64,000 nt of DNA from Rubinisphaera margarita (GCF_022267515.1 NZ_JAKFGB010000012.1:124001-188000), one strand, 5' to 3'. Positions 25,146-34,872 are shown, counted from the first letter of the stretch. Program-made: numbers and translations. The notes: generated by a model from the letters alone, not told the origin.

Positions 25146-27014
25146 TCAGTTGGCCGGAGCATTCAATGAGGCAAGGATCCGTGTGATCTCCTCGGGCGTG
25201 AAATTCCCGGTGAGCACGGCCTGCTCCGAAATCTCGCTGCGAATGTACGGAGCCATAATGAGTTTCCCGTCGACGAGAATCGCCAATCGTTTTCCGATAT
25301 TGTCTCCGGAAACAGTTCGCATGATCTTCGCCCCCTCTTTGGTGAAGGTCATGGCGATGCCGCGTTCTTCGGGAGCGTTTACGGCCCTGGCGATATGAGC
25401 ATTGCTCAGACAGGGCTCGGCATGAAGATAGATCTGTTCGCGCGTCGCGTCCTGCAGCACCTTCGGCGTGAGGCCTTCGGCAGCGTTCGCTTCAGCAATG
25501 AAGAACTCGACTTCGACAAGCTCCGGCTCCTGAGCGAGTTGCGACAAATAATAGCGGATGCGTGAATTGCGGGCGTAAGGATCGTTGTGTTCCTTCGCGT
25601 AATCGCGAATCGCCACAGCCAGCCGGCTTACGGCAGTCGCATACTTTGGATCTCCCACGCGGTTGGTCAACTCCTGTGGATCTTCCTTCAGGTCGAAGAA
25701 CCAGGGCTTGTCGTGCGAGGAGAGAACGAGTTTGAATTCATCGGAAACGGCGCAGAGCCATAACTGATTGGACTGCGTGCTGCGAAGGATCGCGATGTCG
25801 TTCCAGTCCTCTGCGTTCTGGCCGGTAAAGAGTGCTGCAGCATTACGGCCATCCGGTGTCACCGACGACTCTTCCTCCATCAGGTTCAGGATCGTGGGGA
25901 AGAAATCGATGCACGAGAGTGCTTCGTCGACCTGGGTTCCGGCCGGGATTTTCTTCGGATAGCGAATCACAAACGGGATCCGAGCGGAGCCTTCGTAAGG
26001 ATTCCCCTTGTTGATCTTGCCATGTTCTCCGCACAGGTCGCCGTGATCGGAGGTAAAAACGATGATCGTCTCATCGAGAATCTGTTTTTCTTCCAGCAGC
26101 CGGATCAGTCGGCCAACGTTGTCGTCAATGCATTTCACCATCCCAAAATATTTGGGCATGAACTGTCGGAGGCTGTTTGCAGAGACGCCCCGATCCGGAT
26201 AACCCCAGATCGGAATCTGCCGCGGACGTTTTGTCAGCGATTCAGGAATCACTACGTCAGCGGAGGAGTACATCGTGTCATACGGAGCACGAACGGTATT
26301 TGGACCATGAGGGTCCGGCAGGCTGAGCATATAACAGAACGGCTGGTCGGCGTTCTCTTCGATAAACTCGATCGTCCGATCAGTCAGCCAGTCCGTCGTG
26401 AAGGTCTTTTCGTCGGCGTTGTCGAGGTTGTAATTAGGGCGGCCACGATTGTCGGTGCCGCCAACGGCCGGACCGTTCTCAGTGCTGACGAGCTTTTTCC
26501 AATGGCCGCGATTGAACATGTACCGGTTATCGCTCCAACCGAAGTTTCGCTGCGGGGCCCATTCCGGTTTGCCGTCGCCATCGAGATGCCATTTGCCGCA
26601 GTAGCCGGTCGAATATCCGGCCGACTTGAGAACATCGGCAAAACTGGTGATCTGCCCGCTCATTTCGATGTCGTTCTGCACGACGGGCGTCGCCTGCGGA
26701 TACTTGCCGGACATCAGGCTGGCGCGAGAAGGCGAACAGACCGGGGTTGTCGCATAGAAACTTGTCGCCAGGGCTCCTTCTGCCGCCAGCCGATCGAGAT
26801 TCGGCGTCAGCGAGCCTTCACCACCGTACATCGTGCTGCCGTAGCAGCCGAGCGTTCCGTAGTGATGTTCATCGGTTTGGATGATCAGCAGATTCGGACG
26901 GGACGCCGGAGCGTCAGGTGCCGCGGACAACGTTTGAGTCAACAGGCTGCAAAATACGGCGACGATCAGCGACAGCTCGTGCGTGCAACTGGCGATTCCA
27001 CGATGAATCGTCAT
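25146..27014 (-). CDS. Sulfatase with C-terminal SecD-head-like domain
   Basis: A 622-residue secreted protein with a Sec-type signal in the first 31 residues (LSLIVAVFCSLLTQTLSA). Residues about 38-495 are a type I sulfatase: LLIIQTDEHHYGTLGCYG with metal Asp, and CSPSR at 93-97, where Cys93 becomes formylglycine. Residues about 500-622 differ: VEVEFFIAEANA, ERGIAMTFTKEGAK, IGKRLAILVDGKLIMAP and LTGNFTPEEITRIL follow the order of the P1 head subdomain of the SecD/SecDF protein-export subunit. The tail is in frame with no sign of a frameshift. Likely cleaves sulfate esters of polysaccharides; the role of the tail is unknown. Confidence 0.87.
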   Translation of the reverse strand: MTIHRGIASCTHELSLIVAVFCSLLTQTLSAAPDAPASRPNLLIIQTDEHHYGTLGCYGSTMYGGEGSLTPNLDRLAAEGALATSFYATTPVCSPSRASLMSGKYPQATPVVQNDIEMSGQITSFADVLKSAGYSTGYCGKWHLDGDGKPEWAPQRNFGWSDNRYMFNRGHWKKLVSTENGPAVGGTDNRGRPNYNLDNADEKTFTTDWLTDRTIEFIEENADQPFCYMLSLPDPHGPNTVRAPYDTMYSSADVVIPESLTKRPRQIPIWGYPDRGVSANSLRQFMPKYFGMVKCIDDNVGRLIRLLEEKQILDETIIVFTSDHGDLCGEHGKINKGNPYEGSARIPFVIRYPKKIPAGTQVDEALSCIDFFPTILNLMEEESSVTPDGRNAAALFTGQNAEDWNDIAILRSTQSNQLWLCAVSDEFKLVLSSHDKPWFFDLKEDPQELTNRVGDPKYATAVSRLAVAIRDYAKEHNDPYARNSRIRYYLSQLAQEPELVEVEFFIAEANAAEGLTPKVLQDATREQIYLHAEPCLSNAHIARAVNAPEERGIAMTFTKEGAKIMRTVSGDNIGKRLAILVDGKLIMAPYIRSEISEQAVLTGNFTPEEITRILASLNAPAN

Positions 27015-27098
27015 GAATCCGGCCCCTCCCTATTCGGATCACGTGAACAGAATGCGAGTTCAAGGGTATCGGATCGATCCGAGGATCGCCATCGACGT

Positions 27099-28265
27099 TC
27101 AGTGAAGTTCCTGTTCGCTGACTTCGATCAGATGCTGCTCAAGCTGGCGCACGATCTGGGGAGCGTCGAAGTTGGACTCAACGAACCTTCGGCCGGCTTC
27201 GGTGCGTTCCCGGAGTCGTTGCGGATCATGCGCCACGGCGACAATGGCCTGTGTCAGATCGTCGATGTCGGTCGGTTCGACCAGGTCGCCGTATTCTCCG
27301 CCCTGAAGCACTTCTTTCGGACCACTGGGACAGTCGGAAGCGACAATCGGGACGCGACAGGCGAGAGCTTCCAGAAGAATCAGAGGAAAGCCTTCATAGA
27401 GCGAAGGAAGGCAAAACAGGTCAGCTGCTTTCATCGCGGAGAACGGATTCGAAGTGAAGCCCGGCAATTCGACGTGCTCGGTGAGATCGAGTCTCTCAAT
27501 CTGCGATTCCAGTTCGGACCGAAGTTCGCCGTCGCCATAGATATGGACTTTGATCCGGGAGAGCCCGTGTTCATCAATCGCCCGTCGTGTCGCTTCAATC
27601 AGGTACCGGTGGCCTTTCTGATGATTGAGCCGCCCGGCTGTAATCACATGGAACTGGTCTTCGGAGTAATCCGGAAGGTTCTCTGCCGACATGCGGTCGA
27701 GTTCGTTGAGGTCGACCGAGTTATGCAGAACATGGATCTGGTCCAGCGGAACCTCGTGACAGACCGAAACTCCTTCGCGATCCCCATTGGAAACCGCGAG
27801 CACACGAGTGGCGCTGTGAAAAGCTTTTTTGAGCAGCCAGCGTTTGACCGTGCGGAAGCGTTTGATCTCGTTCTTCAGGTCACGGCGGGGATCAGCGGTA
27901 TTACTCGCGATCCAGCGGCACTTCAAATCCGGAAGCACGTCTCCCGCGATGAGTATGGAATAAATCGTCAGGGCGAAAACACAGTCGATCCGTTCGGACT
28001 GCACAAGATCGGCGAGATCCTTGCTCTGCAGGCGGTGCACATAGCCCGGCAACTTCCACCGCGGGACGTTCACCCGCTCTTCGAACACATAAACCGCGAC
28101 ATCGTCCGGGATGTCCGCGAGAAACGGTCCTTCGCGCTGCTGGAGGTACAGAATCGGCTCGAACTTTGCGCGATCGAGATATCGCAGGTATTGAATGACC
28201 TGCCGCTCGGCTCCTCCGCCTGCCAGTGATCCGATCGTGAAGAGAACTTTCATTCGTTCTGTCAT
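27099..28265 (-). CDS. Glycosyltransferase family 4
   Basis: A 388-residue GT-B glycosyltransferase. Gly-rich N-terminus VLFTIGSLAGGGAERQV binds acceptor; HVITAGRLNHQKGHRYLIEA opens the C-terminal domain; EGFPLILLEALACRVPIV is the donor-sugar E-x7-E region. Probably transfers a sugar from a nucleotide donor to lipid or polysaccharide. Follows a hypothetical protein on the same strand. Confidence 0.9.
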   Translation of the reverse strand: MTERMKVLFTIGSLAGGGAERQVIQYLRYLDRAKFEPILYLQQREGPFLADIPDDVAVYVFEERVNVPRWKLPGYVHRLQSKDLADLVQSERIDCVFALTIYSILIAGDVLPDLKCRWIASNTADPRRDLKNEIKRFRTVKRWLLKKAFHSATRVLAVSNGDREGVSVCHEVPLDQIHVLHNSVDLNELDRMSAENLPDYSEDQFHVITAGRLNHQKGHRYLIEATRRAIDEHGLSRIKVHIYGDGELRSELESQIERLDLTEHVELPGFTSNPFSAMKAADLFCLPSLYEGFPLILLEALACRVPIVASDCPSGPKEVLQGGEYGDLVEPTDIDDLTQAIVAVAHDPQRLRERTEAGRRFVESNFDAPQIVRQLEQHLIEVSEQELH

Positions 28266-28333
28266 GGATCAGCACTTCGGCCAGTTTGGAGAGGAATCTG
28301 TTGTGGACATCCGTTCTGTATTGGCTATGCCAG

Positions 28334-28816
28334 TCAGCCCTGTGCCGAATAGGCTTCGGCGAACTCCAGGACCCACAGATCGATCAGATTCATGAACGAA
28401 TCGAGGTCGAGCTCGGTCAGCCGCTGGAAATGGCTGCGGGCGAAGATCTCCTTATTGCGGATCGTACCCTTGGCGGTGAGGTCAATAAGGGCCGCTTTCG
28501 AGTAGGGCCGGACGACCATTTCGAGGTGGCTGTAAAGCCGATCGGCCGAGCCGCGGTTCATTTCGATATCATCGCGGCGGATGCGGGCTCCCCAGCCTTT
28601 CTCACTCATGACGGTTTCGTATTCGAAGCCGGGGAAGTGGTCAACCAGTTTGTGCAGACAAACGTCGATGTGTTCGGTCAGTTCGAGCCGGGCCGAGGAA
28701 TGCAGGGACTTACGTTCCTCCTCGGTCGACAGCTTTGCCTGCTGGGATTCCTGAGCGTCCTGTCGTTGTTTCTGTCCGCGATCGATGGCCTTCTGCAGCC
28801 GCTGTTCAAAATCCAT
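28334..28816 (-). CDS. Hypothetical protein with charged N-terminal helix
   Basis: 160 residues. The first 40 (QRLQKAIDRGQKQRQDAQES and following) are highly charged and likely helical or coiled coil. The remainder, with HFPGFEYETVMSEKGWGARI and LEMVVRPYSKAALIDL, looks like an alpha/beta fold. No family recognised. Located just upstream of the glycosyltransferase on the same strand; no membrane segment. Confidence 0.7.
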   Translation of the reverse strand: MDFEQRLQKAIDRGQKQRQDAQESQQAKLSTEEERKSLHSSARLELTEHIDVCLHKLVDHFPGFEYETVMSEKGWGARIRRDDIEMNRGSADRLYSHLEMVVRPYSKAALIDLTAKGTIRNKEIFARSHFQRLTELDLDSFMNLIDLWVLEFAEAYSAQG

Positions 28817-29120
28817 ATTTCTGCCAATCTTGCGGTTCCGCGAGCGGAACGATCTGTCTCACGTGGTCCTGTCGTGCAGTTCCTAATCTATCGGAATCTG
28901 CGAAATCGGCAATGCCACGGCGCGATTCGCCGGCTCGATGCCAATGGTGCCGGCGAAGGCCTCCGGAGATTTCGGGATTGCATTCCCGTCGAGCTCCGCA
29001 ATAATTACGAACCGGGTCGGATTGGTAATTTCTACGTGAATCTTCGCCAAAAAATTTGAAACCTTTTCGTCAAGGCGAAGTCGCTTTCGACCGCTGGGTC
29101 GAAAAGTGCCACGACAGCTT

Positions 29121-29438
29121 ATGCACTTGCTCGCCGCCCCCAACTTTACTGATTTGCTCGAGGCCACGATGACGCAGTGGGTCATTCTGGCCGTCGTCGT
29201 AGCTCTGCTGATTGGATTGAGTTTGTGGATTAAATCCATCCTGACTGATGATGACGATACTGCGAACGCTGATCATCAGATGCTCTCTCAGATACTGGAA
29301 TTGAAACGAAGAGGCGAATTGTCGCCTGAGGAATTCCGATCCATCAAAGGTCAGCTCACAACGCGCATCCACCGTCAGGAACTGCCGCTGGAAGTTCCGG
29401 CCGTCACTCCTGAATCGCCGGACGATAAGACTTCCTGA
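29121..29438 (+). CDS. Small membrane protein with SHOCT-like tail
   Basis: About 105 residues. One membrane helix, TQWVILAVVVALLIGLSLW, is followed by an acidic stretch DDDD. The C-terminal ILELKRRGELSPEEFRSIK looks like a SHOCT-type short helical domain. Start is uncertain among GTG 29106, ATG 29121 and ATG 29169 (the last has GAGG 5 bases upstream). Function unknown. Confidence 0.65.
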   Translation: MHLLAAPNFTDLLEATMTQWVILAVVVALLIGLSLWIKSILTDDDDTANADHQMLSQILELKRRGELSPEEFRSIKGQLTTRIHRQELPLEVPAVTPESPDDKTS

Positions 29439-29718
29439 TTCCTCTCCACCGCGACTCCCGGATTCACCTTTTTACAATCCGGGCCGCACGGAAACGGTTT
29501 GGTATACGCGTTGCGGAACAGACTTCTCGGAAAGCGGTAGCCAACCAGCTTTCCTTCTCAAGGGATAGAGAAAACGAACGCCCGACTAGAATGGTCGATG
29601 GTCAATCACGCGAACTGAGGACTCTGAATCGGAGGCAGCAGACTCAGTTCCACTCCAGGATAGAACCGACTCACGATCTGAGACATATGTCACGATCGAC
29701 AGCCTTGAAGGATTGCGA

Positions 29719-30996
29719 ATGACCTCCGGAACAGATTTTACTGCAGGAAAACGACAGGGGACCAAGAAGCACGCCAACTGCTCCTTCTGCGGCAAGAGCT
29801 ACCGCGAAGTCGGACCGCTCGTGGAAGGCCCGGAAGACGTTTTCATCTGTGAGAACTGCATTGACCTCTGTCAGTCCATTCTCAGCCAGGAACGCAAGCG
29901 TCGAGGCGGTTCTCAGTCTCTGTTCAAGCGGGTGCCGACCCCTCGAGAACTGGTGTCGCACCTCGATCAGTACGTGATTGGTCAGCACCGTGCCAAGAAA
30001 GTGCTCTCTGTCGCTGTGCACAACCACTACAAGCGACTGATGAACATGGAGAACGACGAGTCGGAAATCGAAATCGAAAAGTCGAACATCCTGTTCGTCG
30101 GACCGACCGGTTGTGGTAAGACTCTGCTCGCCAAAACGCTCGCCCGCCATCTGCAGGTGCCGTTCGCTATTGGCGATGCGACCACGCTGACCGAAGCCGG
30201 CTATGTCGGTGAAGATGTCGAAAACCTGTTGCTGAAGTTGCTCCACGCCGCCGACTTCGATATCGAAGCCGCTCAGCGGGGGATTATCTTCATCGATGAG
30301 ATCGACAAGATCGGGAAGACGAGCCAGAACGTCTCGATCACCCGCGACGTCTCCGGCGAAGGCGTTCAGCAGTCGCTGCTGAAGATGCTCGAAGGCACCG
30401 TGGCCAACGTCCCGCCACAGGGTGGTCGCAAGCATCCGGAGCAGCAGTACATTCAGGTCGACACCACGAACATCCTGTTCATCTGCGGAGGAACATTCGT
30501 CGGTCTGGAAGATATCATCGCCAAGCGGATGGGCCGCAAGATGATCGGCTTTAACTCCGGGAGCCAGGCGAACACGGAGCGTCAGAGAAGCGAACTGCTC
30601 GCTCAGGCGGAAGTCGACGACATCCTCGAGTTCGGGCTCATTCCGGAACTGCTGGGACGTTTGCCCCTGCTGAGCACGCTCTCGCCGCTGGCTGAAGAAG
30701 ATCTGGTGAAGATTCTCGTCGAGCCGAAGAACTCGATCGTGCGTCAGTTCCAGCAGCTCTTCGGCATGGAAAACGCCACGCTCGACTTCACTCCGGAAGC
30801 TCTGCACGAGATCGCCAAGATCGCCGCTCAGCGGGAAACCGGTGCCCGAAGCCTGCGATCGGTTCTCGAAGGTGTGATCTTCGACGTGCTGTTCGATCTG
30901 CCGGAAGCCGGCCACGGCAAGAAGTACGTCCTCACGGCCGAAATGGTTCGCGGCGACAAGGCCATTGTCCCGCTGGATGATTCGGCTGCCGCCTGA
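29719..30996 (+). CDS. clpX: ATP-dependent Clp protease ATP-binding subunit ClpX
   Basis: AAA+ unfoldase of the ClpXP protease, 425 residues. The zinc-binding domain has CSFC (21-24) and CENC (44-47). Walker A GPTGCGKT spans 128-135; Walker B FIDEIDKIG; the pore-loop region and the sensor-2 stretch ETGARSLRSVLEG are present. Start is ATG 29719 (GAAGGA six bases upstream), two codons inside a TTG-initiated frame. clpP is not visible next to it. The 280-base upstream region contains TACAAT at 29473-29478, a possible -10. Confidence 0.97.
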   Translation: MTSGTDFTAGKRQGTKKHANCSFCGKSYREVGPLVEGPEDVFICENCIDLCQSILSQERKRRGGSQSLFKRVPTPRELVSHLDQYVIGQHRAKKVLSVAVHNHYKRLMNMENDESEIEIEKSNILFVGPTGCGKTLLAKTLARHLQVPFAIGDATTLTEAGYVGEDVENLLLKLLHAADFDIEAAQRGIIFIDEIDKIGKTSQNVSITRDVSGEGVQQSLLKMLEGTVANVPPQGGRKHPEQQYIQVDTTNILFICGGTFVGLEDIIAKRMGRKMIGFNSGSQANTERQRSELLAQAEVDDILEFGLIPELLGRLPLLSTLSPLAEEDLVKILVEPKNSIVRQFQQLFGMENATLDFTPEALHEIAKIAAQRETGARSLRSVLEGVIFDVLFDLPEAGHGKKYVLTAEMVRGDKAIVPLDDSAAA

Positions 30997-31024
30997 TCGA
31001 CCACGGTTTTGAAAACGATGAAAA

Positions 31025-31057
31025 GGACTCGCGGGTTTGCCTGCGAGTCCTTTTTTT
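31025..31057 (+). terminator. Intrinsic terminator of clpX
   Basis: GGACTCGCGGG (31025-31035) pairs with CCTGCGAGTCC (31040-31050) around loop TTTG, followed by seven T (31051-31057) and preceded by four A. Strong stem with one G-T pair. Confidence 0.9.
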
Positions 31058-31142
31058 GTGGCTCAATCGCGTCGAACCGGTCTCTGAGCGGCCCGAATTT
31101 GCCGGAAGGGCTCACCGGCCCTGGACGTCGAAGCTCCAGCGC

Positions 31143-32171
31143 TTACCCCGCCGGGATGAAGATCGACATCAATAGCATACTGCCGTTGAAGAGCCCATGA
31201 GCCGCGACGACCGACCAGTAACTCTGTGTCCTCAGCATGCACCAGGCCAGGCAAAGTGAGAGCGGCATGAGTTGCAGAGCATCGTGAACTCCGTGACCGA
31301 CGCAGAAGAGTACCGAAACAAGTATCGCGCTCAGATGTTCGGTGGCTTTTGTCGACAGTCTGGCTCGCTGAAAGAACCGTACAAAGCCATTCAGCAGCAA
31401 CACACGAAACAGCAATTCTTCAAACATCGGGGCCACAACAACCGCCGCGAGAACGATGATCGACAGCAGGACCGGATCGGGATTCTCCTGGATGATCTGC
31501 AGCAGCAGATGCTGATTCTCCTCGGTCTTCCACAGCAGGGAAACGATGCCAAGGAGAAGCGTCGGCGGCAGAGCCAGTACAAACACCTCGACTCCGTTTC
31601 GAAGGGCCTGGGATGCTGAACGGAGTCGAAGAGCTTCAGCCAGCGGCGTGCCCCGGCTCGAAAAGTTCCAGAGAGCGAGGAGAAGAACGCTGACCGCAGC
31701 GGGGATGACAATCGTCACCAGTATGAGTGCTTCCGGTCGAGGTGTCGTCGTTTCCACGGGACCTTGAGCGGCGGCGGCAGGAGTTGCGTATTGCTGGATC
31801 AGTTGCAGAGTCAGCCAGATCACCCCTAAGGCAATCGGAGCAGGGGGGATGTGCGGAGCAGTCGTTCCAGTGTTCTGAAAACACTGCGGCGTCCCGATCG
31901 GTTTCCTCATGGCGAGACGACCGGCCCAGCTTCCCCAGCGGAATAATCCGGCGAGGACCACGGCCAGGAAGGCGGTCGAAACGAGAGTCTGCAGGATCGG
32001 GAACACAGCGGGACAATCAGAAGAGGTCAACTCAAAAGCGATCGTCGCAGCTTCTGCCGGACTCTCGCGAATCGTGTTTTTTTGTGCGGTATTGGGTGTT
32101 GGATTCTGGTAGGATGATAGACCAGTCCGCAGGTCGGGGCCAGCCGGGACGATGTCAGAAGGCCCGATCAC
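31143..32171 (-). CDS. CPBP-family intramembrane metalloprotease
   Basis: A multi-pass membrane protein of up to 342 residues. Catalytic signature APMFEELLFRVLLLNG gives the EExxxR motif, with the downstream FCVGHGVHDALQLMP and AAHGLFN carrying His ligands. CPBP (CAAX/ABI) proteases cleave prenylated or peptide substrates in membranes. The annotated start at 32171 overlaps the divergent kinase start by 20 bases, so a start further inside (about 32030) is possible. Confidence 0.88.
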   Translation of the reverse strand: MIGPSDIVPAGPDLRTGLSSYQNPTPNTAQKNTIRESPAEAATIAFELTSSDCPAVFPILQTLVSTAFLAVVLAGLFRWGSWAGRLAMRKPIGTPQCFQNTGTTAPHIPPAPIALGVIWLTLQLIQQYATPAAAAQGPVETTTPRPEALILVTIVIPAAVSVLLLALWNFSSRGTPLAEALRLRSASQALRNGVEVFVLALPPTLLLGIVSLLWKTEENQHLLLQIIQENPDPVLLSIIVLAAVVVAPMFEELLFRVLLLNGFVRFFQRARLSTKATEHLSAILVSVLFCVGHGVHDALQLMPLSLCLAWCMLRTQSYWSVVAAHGLFNGSMLLMSIFIPAG

Positions 32172-33642
32172 TTCGGGATTTGCACCAATCCGCCGTCAGC
32201 GGGGATCCGCCGTGAAGAGCGACTCATCATCGCCCGAACTCAATCCTGTTAAGGCGTCCGACGTTGTCGAAGGACTGCGGGAACGGAACGAACTTCTCGA
32301 GCAGACCGTCATTCGCGGGCAGGAGATAATCGAGGGAATCTTCGATTCGTTCAGCGATTCCGAGCATGAAAAACTCCCGGACGCGGAGCTGCATCACCAC
32401 GATGAAGATCTCGACGAGATCATCGGCCGCCGCTTTTCCATTTACCGTTGCGACGCCCTGCTGGGACGAGGCGGCATGGGGCGGGTTTATCTCGCCAGGC
32501 ATTCGCAACTGGGAAGGGCCTGTGCTCTGAAGGTGAGTGCGCCAACGCAGGCTCGCGGTTCGCATCACCTTTCTCAGTTCGTCCAGCAGGAGGGACGAAT
32601 CGCCGCCAAGTTGATTCATCCACACATCGTCACCATTCATGCGGTCGGCTCGGAACGGGAACGCTTCTACATTGAAATGGAGCTGGTTTCCGGAGGATCG
32701 CTGAAGAATCGATTGCGGATGGAGGGGGCGGTTCCACCCCTAAAAGCGCTGGAATGGGTGACTTCGATCGGCAGTGGACTCGACTATGCTCATCGTCATG
32801 GAATTCTGCACCGGGACATCAAGCCCGATAATATTCTGCTTTCGGACCGGGGGACGGTGAAACTGGCTGATTTTGGCCTGGCCCGGCGGCTCGATCTGCC
32901 GGTGCTTCCCCTCGACGGCCAGGTGGTGGGAACATTGCCTTACCTGGCTCCCGAGGTCATGCAGTATGGCGAACATTCCCCGGCCAGCGACGTCTACTCA
33001 CTGGGAGTTTCGCTTTATCAATTGCTGAGCGGACGACTGCCGTATGGCGGTCAGACAGCCGACGAGGTGGTTCATCGCGTCCTTTCCGGCCAGGCTCCGT
33101 CGCTGCGGGAGCTGAGACCAGAGATTCCATTGAACATCGCCGAGTGCGTCTCGATGATGATGTCGCGGGATCCATTCTCCCGACCTCAGGATGGGACCGC
33201 GGCCTGGCATCTGCTCTCATCGATTCTCGGGCAACTCCGCGACGTCGATTCGCTGCTTCGCGAGGCCCTCGGGCACGATCCCGAAATCTCCTGGATTCGC
33301 TGCGGAGAGAAGTATCGTCTGACCGTCCAATTGCCGGATGGCCGCCAGCAGAAAGTCTTTGTCGAAAGCAGCTCTCATCGTTCCGATCGGCAGCTGCTGC
33401 TCATCTACAGCACCTGCTGTCCGGCGACTCCCACGTTTTACGAATCGGCACTCCGGCTCAATTCCGAGCTTTCACACGGAGGGCTCGCCATTCGCGAGAT
33501 CGATGGGCTGGCGCACTTCGTCATGCTCGATACTTATCCCCGGGGGACAGTCGACGCCGAGGAGCTGCGGAAGAGTATTCAGGCGGTCGCTCAGACCGCT
33601 GATTCCGTAGAACGACGTCTCACAGATACTGATACGAATTGA
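32152..33642 (+). CDS. Soluble Hanks-type Ser/Thr kinase with C-terminal extra domain
   Basis: 496 residues. Kinase fold about 95-355: glycine loop LLGRGGMGRVYLA, Lys127 in CALKV, HRDIKPDN with Asp222, DFG at 240-242, and SDVYSLGVSLYQLLSG. No transmembrane helix is visible after the kinase, unlike most planctomycete PASTA/PknB-type kinases. Residues about 365-490 (ISWIRCGEKYRLTVQL, then HFVMLDTYPRGTVDAE) resemble the small alpha/beta fold of type III secretion chaperones and YbjN, a weak assignment. Start may be the GTG at 32212. Divergent to the CPBP protease. Confidence 0.87.
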   Translation: MSEGPITSGFAPIRRQRGSAVKSDSSSPELNPVKASDVVEGLRERNELLEQTVIRGQEIIEGIFDSFSDSEHEKLPDAELHHHDEDLDEIIGRRFSIYRCDALLGRGGMGRVYLARHSQLGRACALKVSAPTQARGSHHLSQFVQQEGRIAAKLIHPHIVTIHAVGSERERFYIEMELVSGGSLKNRLRMEGAVPPLKALEWVTSIGSGLDYAHRHGILHRDIKPDNILLSDRGTVKLADFGLARRLDLPVLPLDGQVVGTLPYLAPEVMQYGEHSPASDVYSLGVSLYQLLSGRLPYGGQTADEVVHRVLSGQAPSLRELRPEIPLNIAECVSMMMSRDPFSRPQDGTAAWHLLSSILGQLRDVDSLLREALGHDPEISWIRCGEKYRLTVQLPDGRQQKVFVESSSHRSDRQLLLIYSTCCPATPTFYESALRLNSELSHGGLAIREIDGLAHFVMLDTYPRGTVDAEELRKSIQAVAQTADSVERRLTDTDTN

Positions 33643-33977
33643 ATTTCGAGTTCCTGGGACCGGTCGCGAAGGCGGAATAACCGCACCTGTCTGTGCCGAA
33701 TCCGCTTTGGAAGAGGCTCTGTTTCCGGCCGCATATTGACCAGACAGTTCCTCGAATGATAAGTTTAATAGTCAGGCCGATGGCCCGAAGTTCAGTTTCT
33801 GTCGGTTGTTCTGGCGAGTTGACGATGAACCCGATACAGAGGGCTGAGTCGCCAGATCGCATGCTCGTCCGGCGGGACAAACCGTCGATAAACCACGACA
33901 CGGCATGACATTGTTCTGATCTCCACTCTTATCGGGCAGCCTCACCGCTGCCGGACGCTCCTCCTGTGAGGTTCTTC
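33643..33977. other. Intergenic region before secreted protein
   Basis: About 335 bases without a convincing gene. TTGACC (33736-33741) and GATAAG (33758-33763) are separated by 16 bases and may be a weak promoter for the gene at 33978, with a leader of about 200 bases. A 93-codon minus-strand frame overlaps the kinase end and lacks supporting signals. Confidence 0.35.
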
Positions 33978-34748
33978 ATGAAGCTGTTCAGACTGTTTCC
34001 AGTTCTTTTTGTTTTGTCGCTCGCGATGCCTTCGGGTGTGCAGGCACAGAGCAACGAAGGGTTTGTTCAGAACGTGGCCCCGTCGACGCAGGGGAACGAA
34101 CGCAGCCGACAGAAATCACTGTGGGTGATGGAAGTCGACATGAAGCCGCTGCGGGTGATCTGGGTTGATCAGCCCAATCCGCAAACCGGCCAGATGGAAC
34201 GGCAGCTGTATCTCTATCTCTGCTACCGGGCGATGAACCGGCCGGTTCCTGCCCCGACGGTTCGCGAAACCGAACCGCAGAACCGGATTGATCCGGAGCC
34301 GAATCCACCATACTTCATTCCAGAATTTACGCTGGTGGCGACTGATACCGACGAACGACAGATTCTGCACGATCAGATCCTGCCGGAAGTTCAGGCCGCC
34401 ATTAATGCCAAGGAACGACGGACCTACAAGAACTCGGTAACGATCGTTCAACCGGTTCCCGAAGCCACAGAGGAAGCCCCCAACAACAGTAATGCTCTGT
34501 TCGGTGTCGCAATCTTCTCTGGCATTGATCCGGGAGTCGACCGTTACACACTCTACATGGGCGGCTTCTCGAACGGCTACCGCGCAGTTCCCGGACCGGA
34601 TGGCCAGCTCCAGCTCGAACGCAAAACCATCCAGCAGAAATTCTGGCGTCCGGGCGACGAGTTTGATCCGAATTCCCTTGAGTTCCGCTTCGATGAAGAA
34701 CCGACCTGGGTCTACCGGCCTGATGACGTGACAACGAGCGACGAATAG
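33978..34748 (+). CDS. Secreted hypothetical protein
   Basis: 256 residues. A clear Sec signal peptide (KLFRLFPVLFVLSLAMPSGV, cleavage near AQA) precedes a mature part of unknown family. Start ATG 33978 has TGAGG upstream (33967-33971). The region around 30-90 includes KSLWVMEVDMKPLRVIWV and RQLYLYLCYRAMNRP, suggesting a beta-rich fold. A strong terminator follows, so it appears to be a single-gene unit. Confidence 0.75.
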   Translation: MKLFRLFPVLFVLSLAMPSGVQAQSNEGFVQNVAPSTQGNERSRQKSLWVMEVDMKPLRVIWVDQPNPQTGQMERQLYLYLCYRAMNRPVPAPTVRETEPQNRIDPEPNPPYFIPEFTLVATDTDERQILHDQILPEVQAAINAKERRTYKNSVTIVQPVPEATEEAPNNSNALFGVAIFSGIDPGVDRYTLYMGGFSNGYRAVPGPDGQLQLERKTIQQKFWRPGDEFDPNSLEFRFDEEPTWVYRPDDVTTSDE

Positions 34749-34773
34749 ATCCCTCGAGAATAAACGAGCGAAG

Positions 34774-34808
34774 AAAGGCCATGCGATTCCGGAATCGCAT
34801 GGCCTTTT
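34774..34808 (+). terminator. Strong perfect hairpin terminator
   Basis: AAAGGCCATGCGATTCC (34774-34790) is immediately followed by its reverse complement (34791-34807), giving a 17-bp perfect inverted repeat with a minimal loop and a short T-run. It ends the secreted-protein gene and is also the end of the convergent NHL gene. Confidence 0.85.
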
Positions 34809-34872
34809 CGATTTTCAGAGTCGGTCCGTAACCTGAACGTTTCGCAACTTCTCGTCAGTTCTGGGCACGGTT

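Noticed and set aside
26022..28229. 735-codon open frame on + strand opposite the sulfatase and glycosyltransferase genes
   Set aside because: Antisense shadow of two well-recognised genes; its translation is rich in Arg/His without any fold.
32152..32171. Overlap of divergent CPBP protease and kinase starts as a real regulatory overlap
   Set aside because: Most simply explained by an over-extended start for the protease or the kinase.
33620..33901. 93-codon minus-strand frame in the gap after the soluble kinase
   Set aside because: Overlaps the 3' end of the kinase gene and lacks ribosome site and family features.
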